Of a stretch of DNA of 64,000 nucleotides, positions 1-10,800 are shown in pieces. The DNA is from Halodesulfovibrio aestuarii (GTDB taxonomy: Bacteria; Desulfobacterota; Desulfovibrionia; Desulfovibrionales; Desulfovibrionaceae), in NCBI RefSeq assembly GCF_050571805.1, contig NZ_CP192219.1, one strand, 5' to 3'. Every line of letters starts with the position of its first letter. The first letter of the stretch is position 1. The translations under genes were made by a program, and so were the position numbers. The notes under the pieces are model-generated. The model searched no databases. It saw only the letters and a list, made by a program, of their open reading frames with translations, and had not been told where the DNA came from.

Positions 1-3000
1 GGTTACCGTATTTCCATGACTTCGGATTATTCGGCTGCCACCTTATGCCATTATATGCCGGTATCAATCAGGTAAAAATGGATCCGTTCCAATTTGCCCA
101 GCGTCCTTTCCTGTGGATGCAGAAAATCCATGAGCATAGGGCTACACTGACATCTTCCACTAACACTGGCATTGAGCACCTTGCCGCCTACATCGGATTA
201 AAAAAAGACAAACTCCCCGAGCTAAACCTTTCTTGCATTAAATCTTTCATCATGGGTGCAGAAATGGTCTCTATTGCTTCCTGCAAAAAACTTGAAGACC
301 AACTCGAATCCATGAACTTTCCCAAACTGGCGCTCATGCCGGGTTACGGCCTGACCGAGACCACTCTTGTCGCCTGCTGCACACGCAGCGGCGATCAGCT
401 CAAATCTTTCCTAATTAATCGCAAAAAAATGATCTCTGAAGGTGTCATCGAATATGAAAAAACTCCTTCTGAACATACCGCAGAGTTCGCTTGCGTTGGA
501 ACCTCTGTGCCGCACTGCCGTCTACGAATTGTTGACACAGAAGGAAACGAACTTCCTGCAAACCGTGTTGGCCTTATTGAAATTCAGGGTGAAAACGTCG
601 TAAATGCGTATGAAAAAAATCCTGATGCTAATACTGCAGCCTTCCACGATTCATGGTTCTCATCCGGTGACATGGGCTTCATGACCGAAAACAATGAGGC
701 ATGCATAGTAGGACGCCAGAAAGAGATTCTCGTTATTCACGGACAGAATTATTACCCTGCTGATGTGGAAAAAATAGCTCTCCTTGGACACGAAGAGAAA
801 TTCCGCTTGGCAGTAGTATGCGGCGCATATGATGAAAAATTGGGAAAAGAAAAAGTTCTTCTTTTTTACGTAAAAAATAAAAAAGAACTTTCTGCAGAAA
901 ATACCCCGCAGACACTTACGGCTCTCCGTGAAAATGTAAGTAACCTTGCTGGGTTCCCTATTGATCACTTTATCCCTGTCACACAAGGTGAAATCCCGCG
1001 CACATCAAGCGGCAAAGTGATCCGTTCTGCATTAGCACAGGCGTTTCTTGATGGCTCATTTGACGGAAAAACTGCAGAGACTGATGCCATGCTCACCGCC
1101 CAGAATAAAGGGATCGACTACTCTGCACTGGATCATGAATCCATTGTGCGCAACGTCTGGCAGGAAATCCTCGAGCTTGAAACAAGTCACCTTACACCTA
1201 ACAAAAGCATGTTCAAACTCGGTGCAGACTCCATCCGCGCCATGCGCATTCAGGGTCTGCTCGAGGAAACATATCAGGCAAAAATGGAAAGTAACTTCTG
1301 CTACATGTATCAGACTATCGCAGCACAAGTTGCCTATTTCAAGAACCGCGACTTCAGTATTGAACCACCACAAAACGAACTTGAATCTATCATTCTTAAA
1401 ATTGTCGCGGAGCAACTTGAGGCTAAACCAGACACAATCGGCGTTACTGAAAACCTTGTAAAGCGTATGGACTCCATTTCTGAACTGCTCACCCTTTTAG
1501 AAGAAATCAAAAAGGTTTTTAAAGAAGTTCCTATTGAAAAAGAGTTCCTTGAATTCAACACAATCAGACAAATGGCCAATTACCTTAACGGGCACGTATT
1601 CTCTAAAAACACTGAAGAACAGGAATACGACATTTTCCCGCTGATGCATTTTCAGGAAACTCTCTACTTTCATCGTAAAGGATTCGTCCGCAATGAGCCG
1701 AGCGGTTTAAGCTGCTATATTTTCCTCAAAACCAATCTCACTGGTAAAATGAACCTTGAGTTGTTCGACAAAGCACTCAACTACGTTGTCAGCAGACATC
1801 CAGTTCTTCGCTCTGTCATTGATGAAGAAGATAACCGCCCAAGAATGAAATCACTCAACACGGTGCCGGAAGTGCACACTTCATATCTGGACATCTCAGG
1901 TAAATCTGTTGAAGAGCAGCGTCAATTTATCCTCAATAGAGGCCTTGAACACAACGATTACCGCTTTGATCTTTCACAATTCCCGCTTTTCTTCTGCGAA
2001 CTGCTGAAAGTCAATGACGAGAGACATGTCTTCATGATCAACATCGATCATCTGCTTATTGATGGTTTCAGCTTTATGCAGGTGTTTGAAGAACTCTTCA
2101 ATACCTATGATAAAATGCTGCGCAACGAACCGCATGAACTTCCTGAAGCGTCTATGACCTTTGGAGATTATGTTCGTGTTGAGCAACTCCGCCAGCGTAC
2201 TGCTGAGTACAAAAATGCACTGGAATTCCAGCTGGATATTTTTAAAAATCTTCCACCAAAAGCAGTACTTCCTTTTAAGCAGAATCCAGCAACACTGGAA
2301 AAAGTTCAGTTCGATACATTCTATCAGGAAATCGAACCAGAAATTATCGAAGCCCTGAATGCTGTAGCAATGGAAAATCAAGTTTCTTTGAACTCTCTCC
2401 TGCTTGCCGCATACTTCAAACTAATGAGTATCTGGTGCCATCAAGATGACCTGATCATCAATATGCCTGTCTTCAACCGCGAACAATATTTCGCCGGTGC
2501 CCGTAAGACAGTTGCCACGTTCATCGACATCTTCCCTGTGCGCCTCCAGACTTACTTCGAAGAACCGCTTATTCAGATCGCGCAAAAAGCAGAAGAATTC
2601 ACACGACGCTTGCTTGAAGTTCCAGTCTCCTCCATTGAGCTCTCGCGAGAACTATTCGAACGAGAAGGACTCCGCGCTACGTCCATGAGCTCTATCATCT
2701 TCAGTAATTCCATCGGGATGTACAACGGTGAAGTGAGCGAAATGCAAAAGATTATGCTGGACACACCGGAATTCAGAACCGGAGCACCGGGCACCTACAT
2801 TGACCTTGTTATCTATGATTTCAGAGAACGTAAGCATAGTGCGGATACCTTCTACTTTAACTGGAACTTTATCCGCGACATTTTTGACAAAGATTTCATT
2901 GAAATCCTTTCAAGCCAGTACAAAATCCTGCTCACCCAGTTGGTGAAAGCAAAATCTTCTGAATATGCAGCGCAGAAGTTTACCGGTGAAGAGATTATTC

Positions 3001-5660
3001 CAGAGCACCACAGAAAGCTCATGGGAGAAATCAATAATACGAAGACTTCTTTCCCGGATGCCACCCTGCATGCACTGATCGAAGAGCAGGTTCGAAAAAC
3101 TCCGGATAAAGAAGCGCTGACCTTTGAAGGTAACACCCTTACATATAGCATGTTCAATGAGCAAGCTGCGGCAATAGGCCGCTGCCTCACCTCACTTAAT
3201 ATTGGCAATGATGACTTTGTTGCTCTGTTTACCAGCCGCAGTCTCGAAATGCTCACCGGCCAGTTTGGTGTACTCAAAGCCGGCGCTGCATACCTGCCAA
3301 TTGACATCGACTACCCTTCAGATCGTATTGCCTATGTTCTAGAAGACTCTCTGGCACCGGTACTGCTTACGCAATCAACCCATCTGCCGCGTCTTGAGGG
3401 AGCGCTGAAGCATGTTAAACATGTCATTTTGTTAGATGAAGGAGCAGATACAGAAAGTATTCCTGAATCCATCAAAGATAAAACCGTTACTCTCAACAGC
3501 TTAAAAGAACAAAGCGAGGGCATTGAACTCCCAGAAGTATCTACATGCGATCTCGCCTACATGATTTACACCTCCGGCTCTACTGGAAAACCTAAAGGAG
3601 TTCAGGTTACCCATAGAAATATAGTAAACTTCCTCCATTGGGTGAAAATGGAAGTCAATATCAGAGAAGAGGAACGTCTTGCACTGGTTACTTCCTATGC
3701 ATTTGACATGACTCTTACCAGTAATTGGGTGCCATTCCTTACCGGAGCTTCGCTGCATATCCTTTCTGAAGAAAAGACAAAGGATGTTCAAAGTCTGCTC
3801 CGCTTTATCAGCGAACGTGAAATCACTTTTCTGAACGTTACCCCGTCACATTTCTCACTGTTGGCAAACGCCAGAGAATACCTGACCAAGGAACATCTTC
3901 CAATGCGCGACGGTATGCGAGTCATGCAGGGGGGCGAGCTGATTAACACAAAAGACCTTAATTTGTGGCTTAAATACTACCCTACACACGGGTTCATCAA
4001 TGAATACGGTCCGACAGAAACTACAGTTGCATCCACGTTCTTCCCAATTTCGGTAACAGAGAAAAACACTGTTGAACTTCATACTGTGCCTATCGGAAAA
4101 CCCGTCTATAACACTCAGATTTACATCATGAATGATGACCTGAAAAATTGTATGATTGGAGTACCGGGTGAACTTTGCATCGGTGGGGAAGGTGTCACCA
4201 ACGGCTACTACAACAACGCAGTAAAAACCGCTGAGGCATTTATACAAAACCCATATGGGCCTGAAGGTGATTTACTGTATCGTACAGGTGATGTTGTACG
4301 TCTCTTGAATGACGGCAATATCGAATTCCTTGGTCGTAACGACCATCAGATCAACCTGCGTGGCTACAGAATAGAAGCCGGTGAAATTGAAAACACCATA
4401 CGTGAGCATGGACAGGTTGCAGAAGCAGTTGTTGTTCCGCAAAAAGATACTGCAGACAGCCTTGCACTTGTTGCCTTCTATACAAGTACGAATGGACAGA
4501 TTCCCCCCAAAGAACTTCGCACCCATCTTGCCGAGACCCTTCCGGAATACATGATTCCGGTCCACTTTGAGCATCTGGAGACAATGCCGTGCACCCCAAG
4601 TGGAAAACTGGACAAAAAGTCACTGCCTAAAGTGACAATTGAAGCTGGTGCAATAACAGATGATTCTGCAAAACCAGAGACAGAATTGGAAATTCAAGTT
4701 GCGGAAATATGGGAAGAAGTACTCGGAGTCACCGGCATCGGTCTTAATAGCAACTTCTGGGAAATAGGCGGCGACTCTCTCAAAGCAATGCGTCTCATCA
4801 TGCGCATGAAAAAAGAAGGCTTCATTAATTTCGGTCTCAAGGAAGCATTTGAATACCAAACTGTTGGCTCAATCGTTGAACACATGCTTTCCACCCAAAA
4901 AGAGACCGAGGAAAAAGAAGCCGACATTGTTAATCTGACTTACCGCCAATATCCGGTAGCCCAACTATTCTGCCTTCCGTACGCGTGCGGTAATCCAACA
5001 ATGTATCGTGAACTGAGCGACCTTTTGCCGGCTGACTACGCTATATCAGCAGCAAATATGCCGGGACACGGTAACAGCGGAAAACCGTTTGAGTCCATCC
5101 CTCAAATAGCAGAACACTTTGTGCCGCTTCTTTCCGAAAAACAACAGGATACTCCGTTGTTTATCGTCGGATACTCATTCGGCGGCCACGCGGCTTATGC
5201 CCTTGCCAAACTGCTTGAAGAAAAAGGTACTCCTGCTGCCGGAGTTATCATTATCTCAAGCCCTCCACCGGAAATAAAAGGCGGCCTTAAAGCCATTCTT
5301 TCCAGCACAGATGATGAAATCATGACTCGTTCCAAAGAGGTCTACAAGTACGACTTCACAGACATGACCGCATCTGAACAGAAAGACTATCTGCACACAC
5401 TCAAGATCGACACTAAAGCGATGGTCGATTTTACCTTCACAAGAAAGCTCAACACTCCGGCAATAAATATCGCCGGACGTAATGAGGAAGAACAGAGCAT
5501 CCGTTCTGAAGCCCGCTTATGGCGCAACGCCTTTAAGCATTGTGAACTTAAAGAACTGAACGGTGCGCATATGTTAATCAAAACTAATGCAAAAGAGCTT
5601 GCAAAACTTATTTCATCATTTGTTGACGTAATTGCTCTTGAAAATGGAGGGGGAAAATAA
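1..5660 (+). CDS. FAAL-NRPS megasynthase (FAAL-ACP-ACP-C-A-PCP-TE), 5' partial
   Basis: This enzyme is predicted to activate a fatty acid as acyl-AMP, load it on a carrier domain, condense it with one amino acid and release the product. The frame is open to the window edge, so the N-terminus is missing; residues below count from the ATG at 45. Upstream codons encode YFHDFGLFG, an acyl-AMP ligase motif. Domains in order: FAAL core to about 345; ACP with LGADSIRAM near 391; a second, atypical carrier with RMDSISELL near 475; condensation domain about 530-980 with DHLLIDG (catalytic His 669; the first His of HHxxxDG is Asp); adenylation domain about 1020-1530 with YTSGSTGKPKG, NEYGPTETT and NLRGYRIEAGEIE; PCP with GGDSLKAM (Ser about 1577); thioesterase with GYSFGG (Ser 1711). 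The stop abuts the next ATG. The single elongation module suggests an acyl-amino-acid type product, unless further modules precede the window. Confidence 0.9.
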   Translation, partial: LPYFHDFGLFGCHLMPLYAGINQVKMDPFQFAQRPFLWMQKIHEHRATLTSSTNTGIEHLAAYIGLKKDKLPELNLSCIKSFIMGAEMVSIASCKKLEDQLESMNFPKLALMPGYGLTETTLVACCTRSGDQLKSFLINRKKMISEGVIEYEKTPSEHTAEFACVGTSVPHCRLRIVDTEGNELPANRVGLIEIQGENVVNAYEKNPDANTAAFHDSWFSSGDMGFMTENNEACIVGRQKEILVIHGQNYYPADVEKIALLGHEEKFRLAVVCGAYDEKLGKEKVLLFYVKNKKELSAENTPQTLTALRENVSNLAGFPIDHFIPVTQGEIPRTSSGKVIRSALAQAFLDGSFDGKTAETDAMLTAQNKGIDYSALDHESIVRNVWQEILELETSHLTPNKSMFKLGADSIRAMRIQGLLEETYQAKMESNFCYMYQTIAAQVAYFKNRDFSIEPPQNELESIILKIVAEQLEAKPDTIGVTENLVKRMDSISELLTLLEEIKKVFKEVPIEKEFLEFNTIRQMANYLNGHVFSKNTEEQEYDIFPLMHFQETLYFHRKGFVRNEPSGLSCYIFLKTNLTGKMNLELFDKALNYVVSRHPVLRSVIDEEDNRPRMKSLNTVPEVHTSYLDISGKSVEEQRQFILNRGLEHNDYRFDLSQFPLFFCELLKVNDERHVFMINIDHLLIDGFSFMQVFEELFNTYDKMLRNEPHELPEASMTFGDYVRVEQLRQRTAEYKNALEFQLDIFKNLPPKAVLPFKQNPATLEKVQFDTFYQEIEPEIIEALNAVAMENQVSLNSLLLAAYFKLMSIWCHQDDLIINMPVFNREQYFAGARKTVATFIDIFPVRLQTYFEEPLIQIAQKAEEFTRRLLEVPVSSIELSRELFEREGLRATSMSSIIFSNSIGMYNGEVSEMQKIMLDTPEFRTGAPGTYIDLVIYDFRERKHSADTFYFNWNFIRDIFDKDFIEILSSQYKILLTQLVKAKSSEYAAQKFTGEEIIPEHHRKLMGEINNTKTSFPDATLHALIEEQVRKTPDKEALTFEGNTLTYSMFNEQAAAIGRCLTSLNIGNDDFVALFTSRSLEMLTGQFGVLKAGAAYLPIDIDYPSDRIAYVLEDSLAPVLLTQSTHLPRLEGALKHVKHVILLDEGADTESIPESIKDKTVTLNSLKEQSEGIELPEVSTCDLAYMIYTSGSTGKPKGVQVTHRNIVNFLHWVKMEVNIREEERLALVTSYAFDMTLTSNWVPFLTGASLHILSEEKTKDVQSLLRFISEREITFLNVTPSHFSLLANAREYLTKEHLPMRDGMRVMQGGELINTKDLNLWLKYYPTHGFINEYGPTETTVASTFFPISVTEKNTVELHTVPIGKPVYNTQIYIMNDDLKNCMIGVPGELCIGGEGVTNGYYNNAVKTAEAFIQNPYGPEGDLLYRTGDVVRLLNDGNIEFLGRNDHQINLRGYRIEAGEIENTIREHGQVAEAVVVPQKDTADSLALVAFYTSTNGQIPPKELRTHLAETLPEYMIPVHFEHLETMPCTPSGKLDKKSLPKVTIEAGAITDDSAKPETELEIQVAEIWEEVLGVTGIGLNSNFWEIGGDSLKAMRLIMRMKKEGFINFGLKEAFEYQTVGSIVEHMLSTQKETEEKEADIVNLTYRQYPVAQLFCLPYACGNPTMYRELSDLLPADYAISAANMPGHGNSGKPFESIPQIAEHFVPLLSEKQQDTPLFIVGYSFGGHAAYALAKLLEEKGTPAAGVIIISSPPPEIKGGLKAILSSTDDEIMTRSKEVYKYDFTDMTASEQKDYLHTLKIDTKAMVDFTFTRKLNTPAINIAGRNEEEQSIRSEARLWRNAFKHCELKELNGAHMLIKTNAKELAKLISSFVDVIALENGGGK

Positions 5661-7823
5661 ATGGCAACCACCCTAATGCGTTTGCGCATTCAACTATTCG
5701 CTGCAACATTGCTGCTTGTATTTGCAACCGCCGCTGTGTCCTTTGCTGCTCAAGGCCAGGAAGCAGGTACACAACAGCAAGCTGAGGCAGAGAACACAAG
5801 TAACGACAGACCGTTACAACTGGCTCCTGTAGTTGTTACAGCAGAAAAACGTTCTGAAAATGTTCAGGAGATTCCTTCCAGTATTTCTGTCATCTCAGAT
5901 ATGCAAATGACAGACTCTGGTATCACCGATATTGAAGAACTCTCATCACTGACACCAAACCTTTTTATTTCAAACTGGGGCTCCAGAAGTAACTCTTTCA
6001 TTTTTATCCGTGGTATCGGTGCGGTCAACAACGATCCGGCAGTCGGTTACTATGTAGATGATGTAAGCTATATGAACTCGGGTGCTTTTGACTCAAACCT
6101 TTATGACATTGAACGAATTGAAGTTCTCAGAGGCCCGCAAGGAACTCTGTATGGTCGAAATAGCCTGGGCGGTGTCATTAATATTGTTACAAAAGAACCA
6201 GATAATGAAACTCATGCAGGATTGACGCAACGCTTTGGTAACTACAATCTCTATGAAACAGAGCTCTATGTTAGAAAACCAATCATTAATGACAAGCTGT
6301 TTCTGGGACTCTCAGGCAACTATCAGAAACATGACGGCTACAGCCACAACGATTATCTAGACGAAGACGGCGATAACCTGAAAAGCCTCAATGGGCGTGC
6401 TCATCTACGTTGGATGCCTTCGCAGGATCTCGATGTCATTCTTACAGTTGATGGTGAAAGAATTGATGATGGTGCGTACCCGATTACTCGCTTATCTCAG
6501 GTTAAGAATGACCCTCATCGATACTCACATGACACCTCGGGGAGTGATGAGAGGGATTCTTTCGGCACGTCTCTTCGAACCAAATATGATGCTGAAGCAC
6601 TTACCATCACCTCTATCACCTCTTACCGGCACTACGATGATCGAGTCTATAACGATCAGGATTTCATGCCAATACCGATGATGACTTCAAAGCAAAACCT
6701 CCACGACAGTCAGGTGACTCAGGAGTTCCGTTTTGCATCACCAAAAGACAACGGAAATTGGAAGTGGCTTGGCGGATTATACGGGTTCTATCACGAACGT
6801 GACGACAATCTTATTCTCGACTTTGCTCCGGGCGTTATGCTTCCGACAGTCGGAGTCACCTCAGACACCGACTCCATTGTTGATACCATGGGTACAGCAG
6901 TGTTCGGGCAAGCAACGTATACGTTATTCGATAAGTTAGACCTGACAGCCGGCCTGCGCCTTGACTATGAAAGAAGTGCTATAGATTACGAAAATAAACT
7001 TAATGGGATGCAGGCAACTAAGTTTGACGACAGCGTTAACAACAACAGCCTGCTTCCAAAATTCCAAATAGCCTATCACCTGACTGATGATGTTATGACC
7101 TATGCAACTATCTCCCGTGGTTATAGAAGCGGCGGTTTTAACACTGCATTTCTTAAAACCAGTGACCGAACCTTTGATCCGGAATACAGCTGGAACTATG
7201 AACTCGGTGCCAAAACATCCTGGTTCAATAACCGCGTGAACTTTAACGCAGCTGCTTTTTACATCACAATCGAGGACCAGCAGGTAACAACAACACTGCC
7301 AAATGCAAACACAGTTATCCGCAACGCTGGTAAGTCACACAACATGGGTTTTGAACTGGAAGGAAATGCAATCTTGTTCGAGGGCCTGACTGCTGAGGCA
7401 AACTTTGGTTATACCTATGCTGAGTTTACCAAATATAAAGATGGCAGCACCGACTACAAAGATAATCAGGCTCCTTTCGTTCCGCGCTATACATACCTCG
7501 GCGCGCTCCAATACCGACGTCCGTTAATAAAAGAATTCAATTACCTATGGAATACAGGTTCGTTAGATCTGTTTGCCAGAGCTGAAGTTCAGGGTACCGG
7601 TCCATTCTATTGGGATGTCGCAAATAATCTCAAACAGGATCCGTACGAAATATTCAACTTCCGCGTCGGCTTTGAAACAGAATACTTTGACATCATCGCC
7701 TGGTGCAGAAACGCATTTGATAAAAAATACGCAAAAATCGCATTCGATTCCGGCGCTGGTTACGCATTGGGACAGGCTGGAGATCCGCAAACATTCGGGC
7801 TTACTCTTCGAGCCAGATTCTAA
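5661..7823 (+). CDS. TonB-dependent outer-membrane receptor
   Basis: This is a 720-residue outer-membrane receptor. Residues 1-30 form a signal peptide. A TonB-box-like PVVVTA lies at 56-61, followed by a plug domain (IFIRGIGAVNNDPAVGYYVDD, IEVLRGPQGTLYGRNSLGG) and a beta-barrel that ends in Phe (LTLRARF), the usual signal for barrel assembly. The ATG directly follows the NRPS stop codon, and the GGAGGGGG ribosome site lies inside the NRPS 3' end, so the two genes are probably translationally coupled. Family members import siderophores, cobalamin and other large ligands using TonB energy. Cotranscription with an NRPS suggests recapture of the secreted product, perhaps a metal-bound lipopeptide, but the ligand cannot be read from sequence. 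Confidence 0.92.
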   Translation: MATTLMRLRIQLFAATLLLVFATAAVSFAAQGQEAGTQQQAEAENTSNDRPLQLAPVVVTAEKRSENVQEIPSSISVISDMQMTDSGITDIEELSSLTPNLFISNWGSRSNSFIFIRGIGAVNNDPAVGYYVDDVSYMNSGAFDSNLYDIERIEVLRGPQGTLYGRNSLGGVINIVTKEPDNETHAGLTQRFGNYNLYETELYVRKPIINDKLFLGLSGNYQKHDGYSHNDYLDEDGDNLKSLNGRAHLRWMPSQDLDVILTVDGERIDDGAYPITRLSQVKNDPHRYSHDTSGSDERDSFGTSLRTKYDAEALTITSITSYRHYDDRVYNDQDFMPIPMMTSKQNLHDSQVTQEFRFASPKDNGNWKWLGGLYGFYHERDDNLILDFAPGVMLPTVGVTSDTDSIVDTMGTAVFGQATYTLFDKLDLTAGLRLDYERSAIDYENKLNGMQATKFDDSVNNNSLLPKFQIAYHLTDDVMTYATISRGYRSGGFNTAFLKTSDRTFDPEYSWNYELGAKTSWFNNRVNFNAAAFYITIEDQQVTTTLPNANTVIRNAGKSHNMGFELEGNAILFEGLTAEANFGYTYAEFTKYKDGSTDYKDNQAPFVPRYTYLGALQYRRPLIKEFNYLWNTGSLDLFARAEVQGTGPFYWDVANNLKQDPYEIFNFRVGFETEYFDIIAWCRNAFDKKYAKIAFDSGAGYALGQAGDPQTFGLTLRARF

Positions 7824-7845
7824 ACAATCCTGATCAAGTCACACG

Positions 7846-7863
7846 GGGCAGGTTTTCCTGCCC
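7846..7863 (+). other. Intercistronic hairpin between receptor and exporter genes
   Basis: GGGCAGG-TTTT-CCTGCCC forms a 7-bp GC-rich stem 23 bases after the receptor stop. No T-run follows, so it is more likely an mRNA-stability or partial-attenuation element than a full terminator. The downstream gene has its own AAGGAG site. Confidence 0.5.
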
Positions 7864-7895
7864 TGTATTACTCACCCCCCTAAGGAGTGGACAGT

Positions 7896-10800
7896 ATGTC
7901 CGGTTACGTACCCCCAACAGACACCATATTTTCCCGACTCGCATTACTGATATGCCGCCACCCCTGGCGGACAGTTTGTGCTCTGTCTTTATGTACTGCA
8001 TTATTTATAGTACAAATGCAGAAGCTTACGTTCGACAACTCGGAAGACATATGGTTTGTCCAAGGTGATCCGTCCCTTTCCCGTGTCCAAACATTCCGTA
8101 AACTTTTTGGTAATGATGACTTTGTCTTTATGGTCTTTAACTCCAGCAAAGTTTTTTCCAAAGAATCCTTAACCAGTCTTGAAAAACTGGCAGGCGAACT
8201 TGAAACAAAGGTGCCATACGTTAAGGACGTTACCTGGCTTGGAAACGCTGAATACATGGAAGGGAAAGATGATACGATTCACATCAGCAAGCTTTTTGAA
8301 TCTAAAAAAGCCGACACAATAAACCTTGATGAAGTAAAACAAAAAGCACTTAATGAAAAACTTTTTCAAAACTCTGTCATCTCTCCAGACGGGAAACATC
8401 TTGGATTAATTGTCGAACTAGGCGCGTACCCGGACACAGTTGAAGACCCTAGAAGCGAAGTTGCGCCAGCCATCACAAAGATCCTGCAACAACCTGAATA
8501 CGCATCGCTTGCTCCACATCTCGTCGGACAACCTATCCTTCATCATGTTTATAACATGCTGTCTTTGACAGAATCACAAAAATTTTTTGGACTATGTCTG
8601 CTCATCCAGTTTCTTCTGTTATTGAAATTCACAAAGGGATTCAAAGGCGTTCTTACCTCCCTTGCTGTTGTCTTTATTAGTGTAGTCTGGACAATGGGGC
8701 TTATTCATATCCTCGGTTATACGCTAAACCTTTTCATTATTCTCGTGCCCACCCTTCTGATTTGCATCGGAATAGGTGATTCCATGCACATAATCAGCGC
8801 GTACCATCAGCATCAGTCAACAACCGACTCCCCACGTACCGCAATTATCAAATCAATTTCTGAAGTAGGCCCACCGTGCCTTTTCACCAGTCTAACCACT
8901 GCAGCAGGGTTTCTCGCATTTAACGCGGCTGATATCCGCCCATTCCGCGAAATGGGCATCTATGCGTCACTCGGAACAATGGCTGCTTTTGTTCTGAGTA
9001 TAGTGCTGGTTACCCTGCTGTACCACAGCAACAAAAAAGAAAACTCAAAAGTAACGCAAAACAATTTCATTGAAAGATTACTTGAACAGATGCTGAACCA
9101 CATTGCCCGAATAAATATTACCACCCCTAAGCGGGTCATTGCATGTTTTGTTCTACTGACTATAGCTTCATGTTTTGGCTACTCACGAGTTGAAGTTGAA
9201 ACCAATACCGCACGGATGCTATCTCCAGCCTTGCCCCTGAGACAGGCATATGATGCCATCGACAATACAATGGGTGGCTCCATGTCTGTGGAGCTTATGC
9301 TTAACACAGGCACTCTGAACGGCATTAAAAACACAGAGTTCCTTTTAAAGCTCAACGAACTTCAACAAAAAATAGAAGCCTTACCAACTGTAACCAGTAC
9401 AACAAGCATCAATGACCTGCTGAAAAAAATTAACCAATCCATGCACGGAAACAATCCAGCATACTATGTTCTTCCGTCCTCTTCCCGTTCAATTGCGCAG
9501 TACCTTCTTCTCTATGAACTGGCAGATGGTCAGGAACTGGATAAGCTGCTCAGTTTCAAAAACGATGTTGCCCGGCTGACAGTAAAAACGACCGCCCTCG
9601 GCACCAAACAGGTACGAGAACTTGCTGCTTTTGTAGAAAAAGAAGGAAAGAAAATTTTCGGTTCTTCAGCCAAGGTAGAAATGGCAGGGCACCTCTACTG
9701 GGTTAAAGCAATGAACGATCTGCTAGGAGCCGGGCAACAAAAAAGCTTTCTTACTGCTATCATTATTATCTCATTGCTGATGTCTGTCTGCCTCCGCTCA
9801 CTAAAGCTTGGGCTTATTAGTATCGTTCCAAATATATTCCCTGTCCTGATCACATTAGGTCTTATGGGAGCTACCGGAATGTATATGGATATGCCTCTTA
9901 TGAGTTTCAGTGCCATCATCATTGGAGTTGCAGTGGATGATACCATTCATTTCCTCTTCAGATTCAAAAAGGAATTTGCCTGTTACGGCTCTTACAGCAA
10001 AGCAATCACATCAACATTGCGTACTGTCGGCAAGCCACTAATGTTTACAACCGTGATTCTTGCTTCAGGGTTCAGTGTCCTCACCTTTTCAGAACTGACG
10101 GGGGTTGCAAAGTTCGGTGGTCTTGCGTGTTTTGCATTCATCTGGGCATTACTGGCAGACTTCTTTTTTGTTCCTTCACTGGTTCTACTTTGCAAACCTC
10201 TCGGCAAAGAAGTCATCACTCCTGCAAACCACACTACACCTCACAAGAGGAGCAATACAATGCAAGGAACAGTCATTGGTGTAATTGGAGGTTCAGGCCG
10301 CGTCGGTAAGGAAGCAGTAACGTATCTACTCAAAGAGACACCGTACTCCATTATAATCGGAGGACGGACATATAGACCACAAGAAATACCAGACTCAGAC
10401 AGGACATCATTTAAAACGGTTGACCTATTCTCACCTGACTCTCTCAAAGAGTTTTGTTCTGCATGCACTATTGTAATTAATTGTGCAGGTCCCTCTGCAC
10501 TTGTGAAAGATATCGTCGCATTGTCTGCGTTGGAACACGGAGCTCACTATGTTGATCCGGGTGGGCATAATCCTGTTTACCACACTCTGACGCAACACCA
10601 ACAGAAGCTAAAAGAAAAAAAACGAGTCGCAGTCATTGCCTGCGGTATTCTTCCCGGTCTATCGGAGCTTTTCCCTATATACGAGGCACAGCAAGGCTTA
10701 GATACCATTAATTCAATGGAATATCACTACATCGGACGCGATAAATGGACTCATAACTCCGCATACGACATTGCATGGGGGGTAGGAAACATTGGCATCG

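Noticed and set aside
660..986. Antisense reading frame inside the megasynthase
   Set aside because: It lies wholly opposite a strongly supported domain-coding frame and its translation has no recognisable motif or ribosome site.
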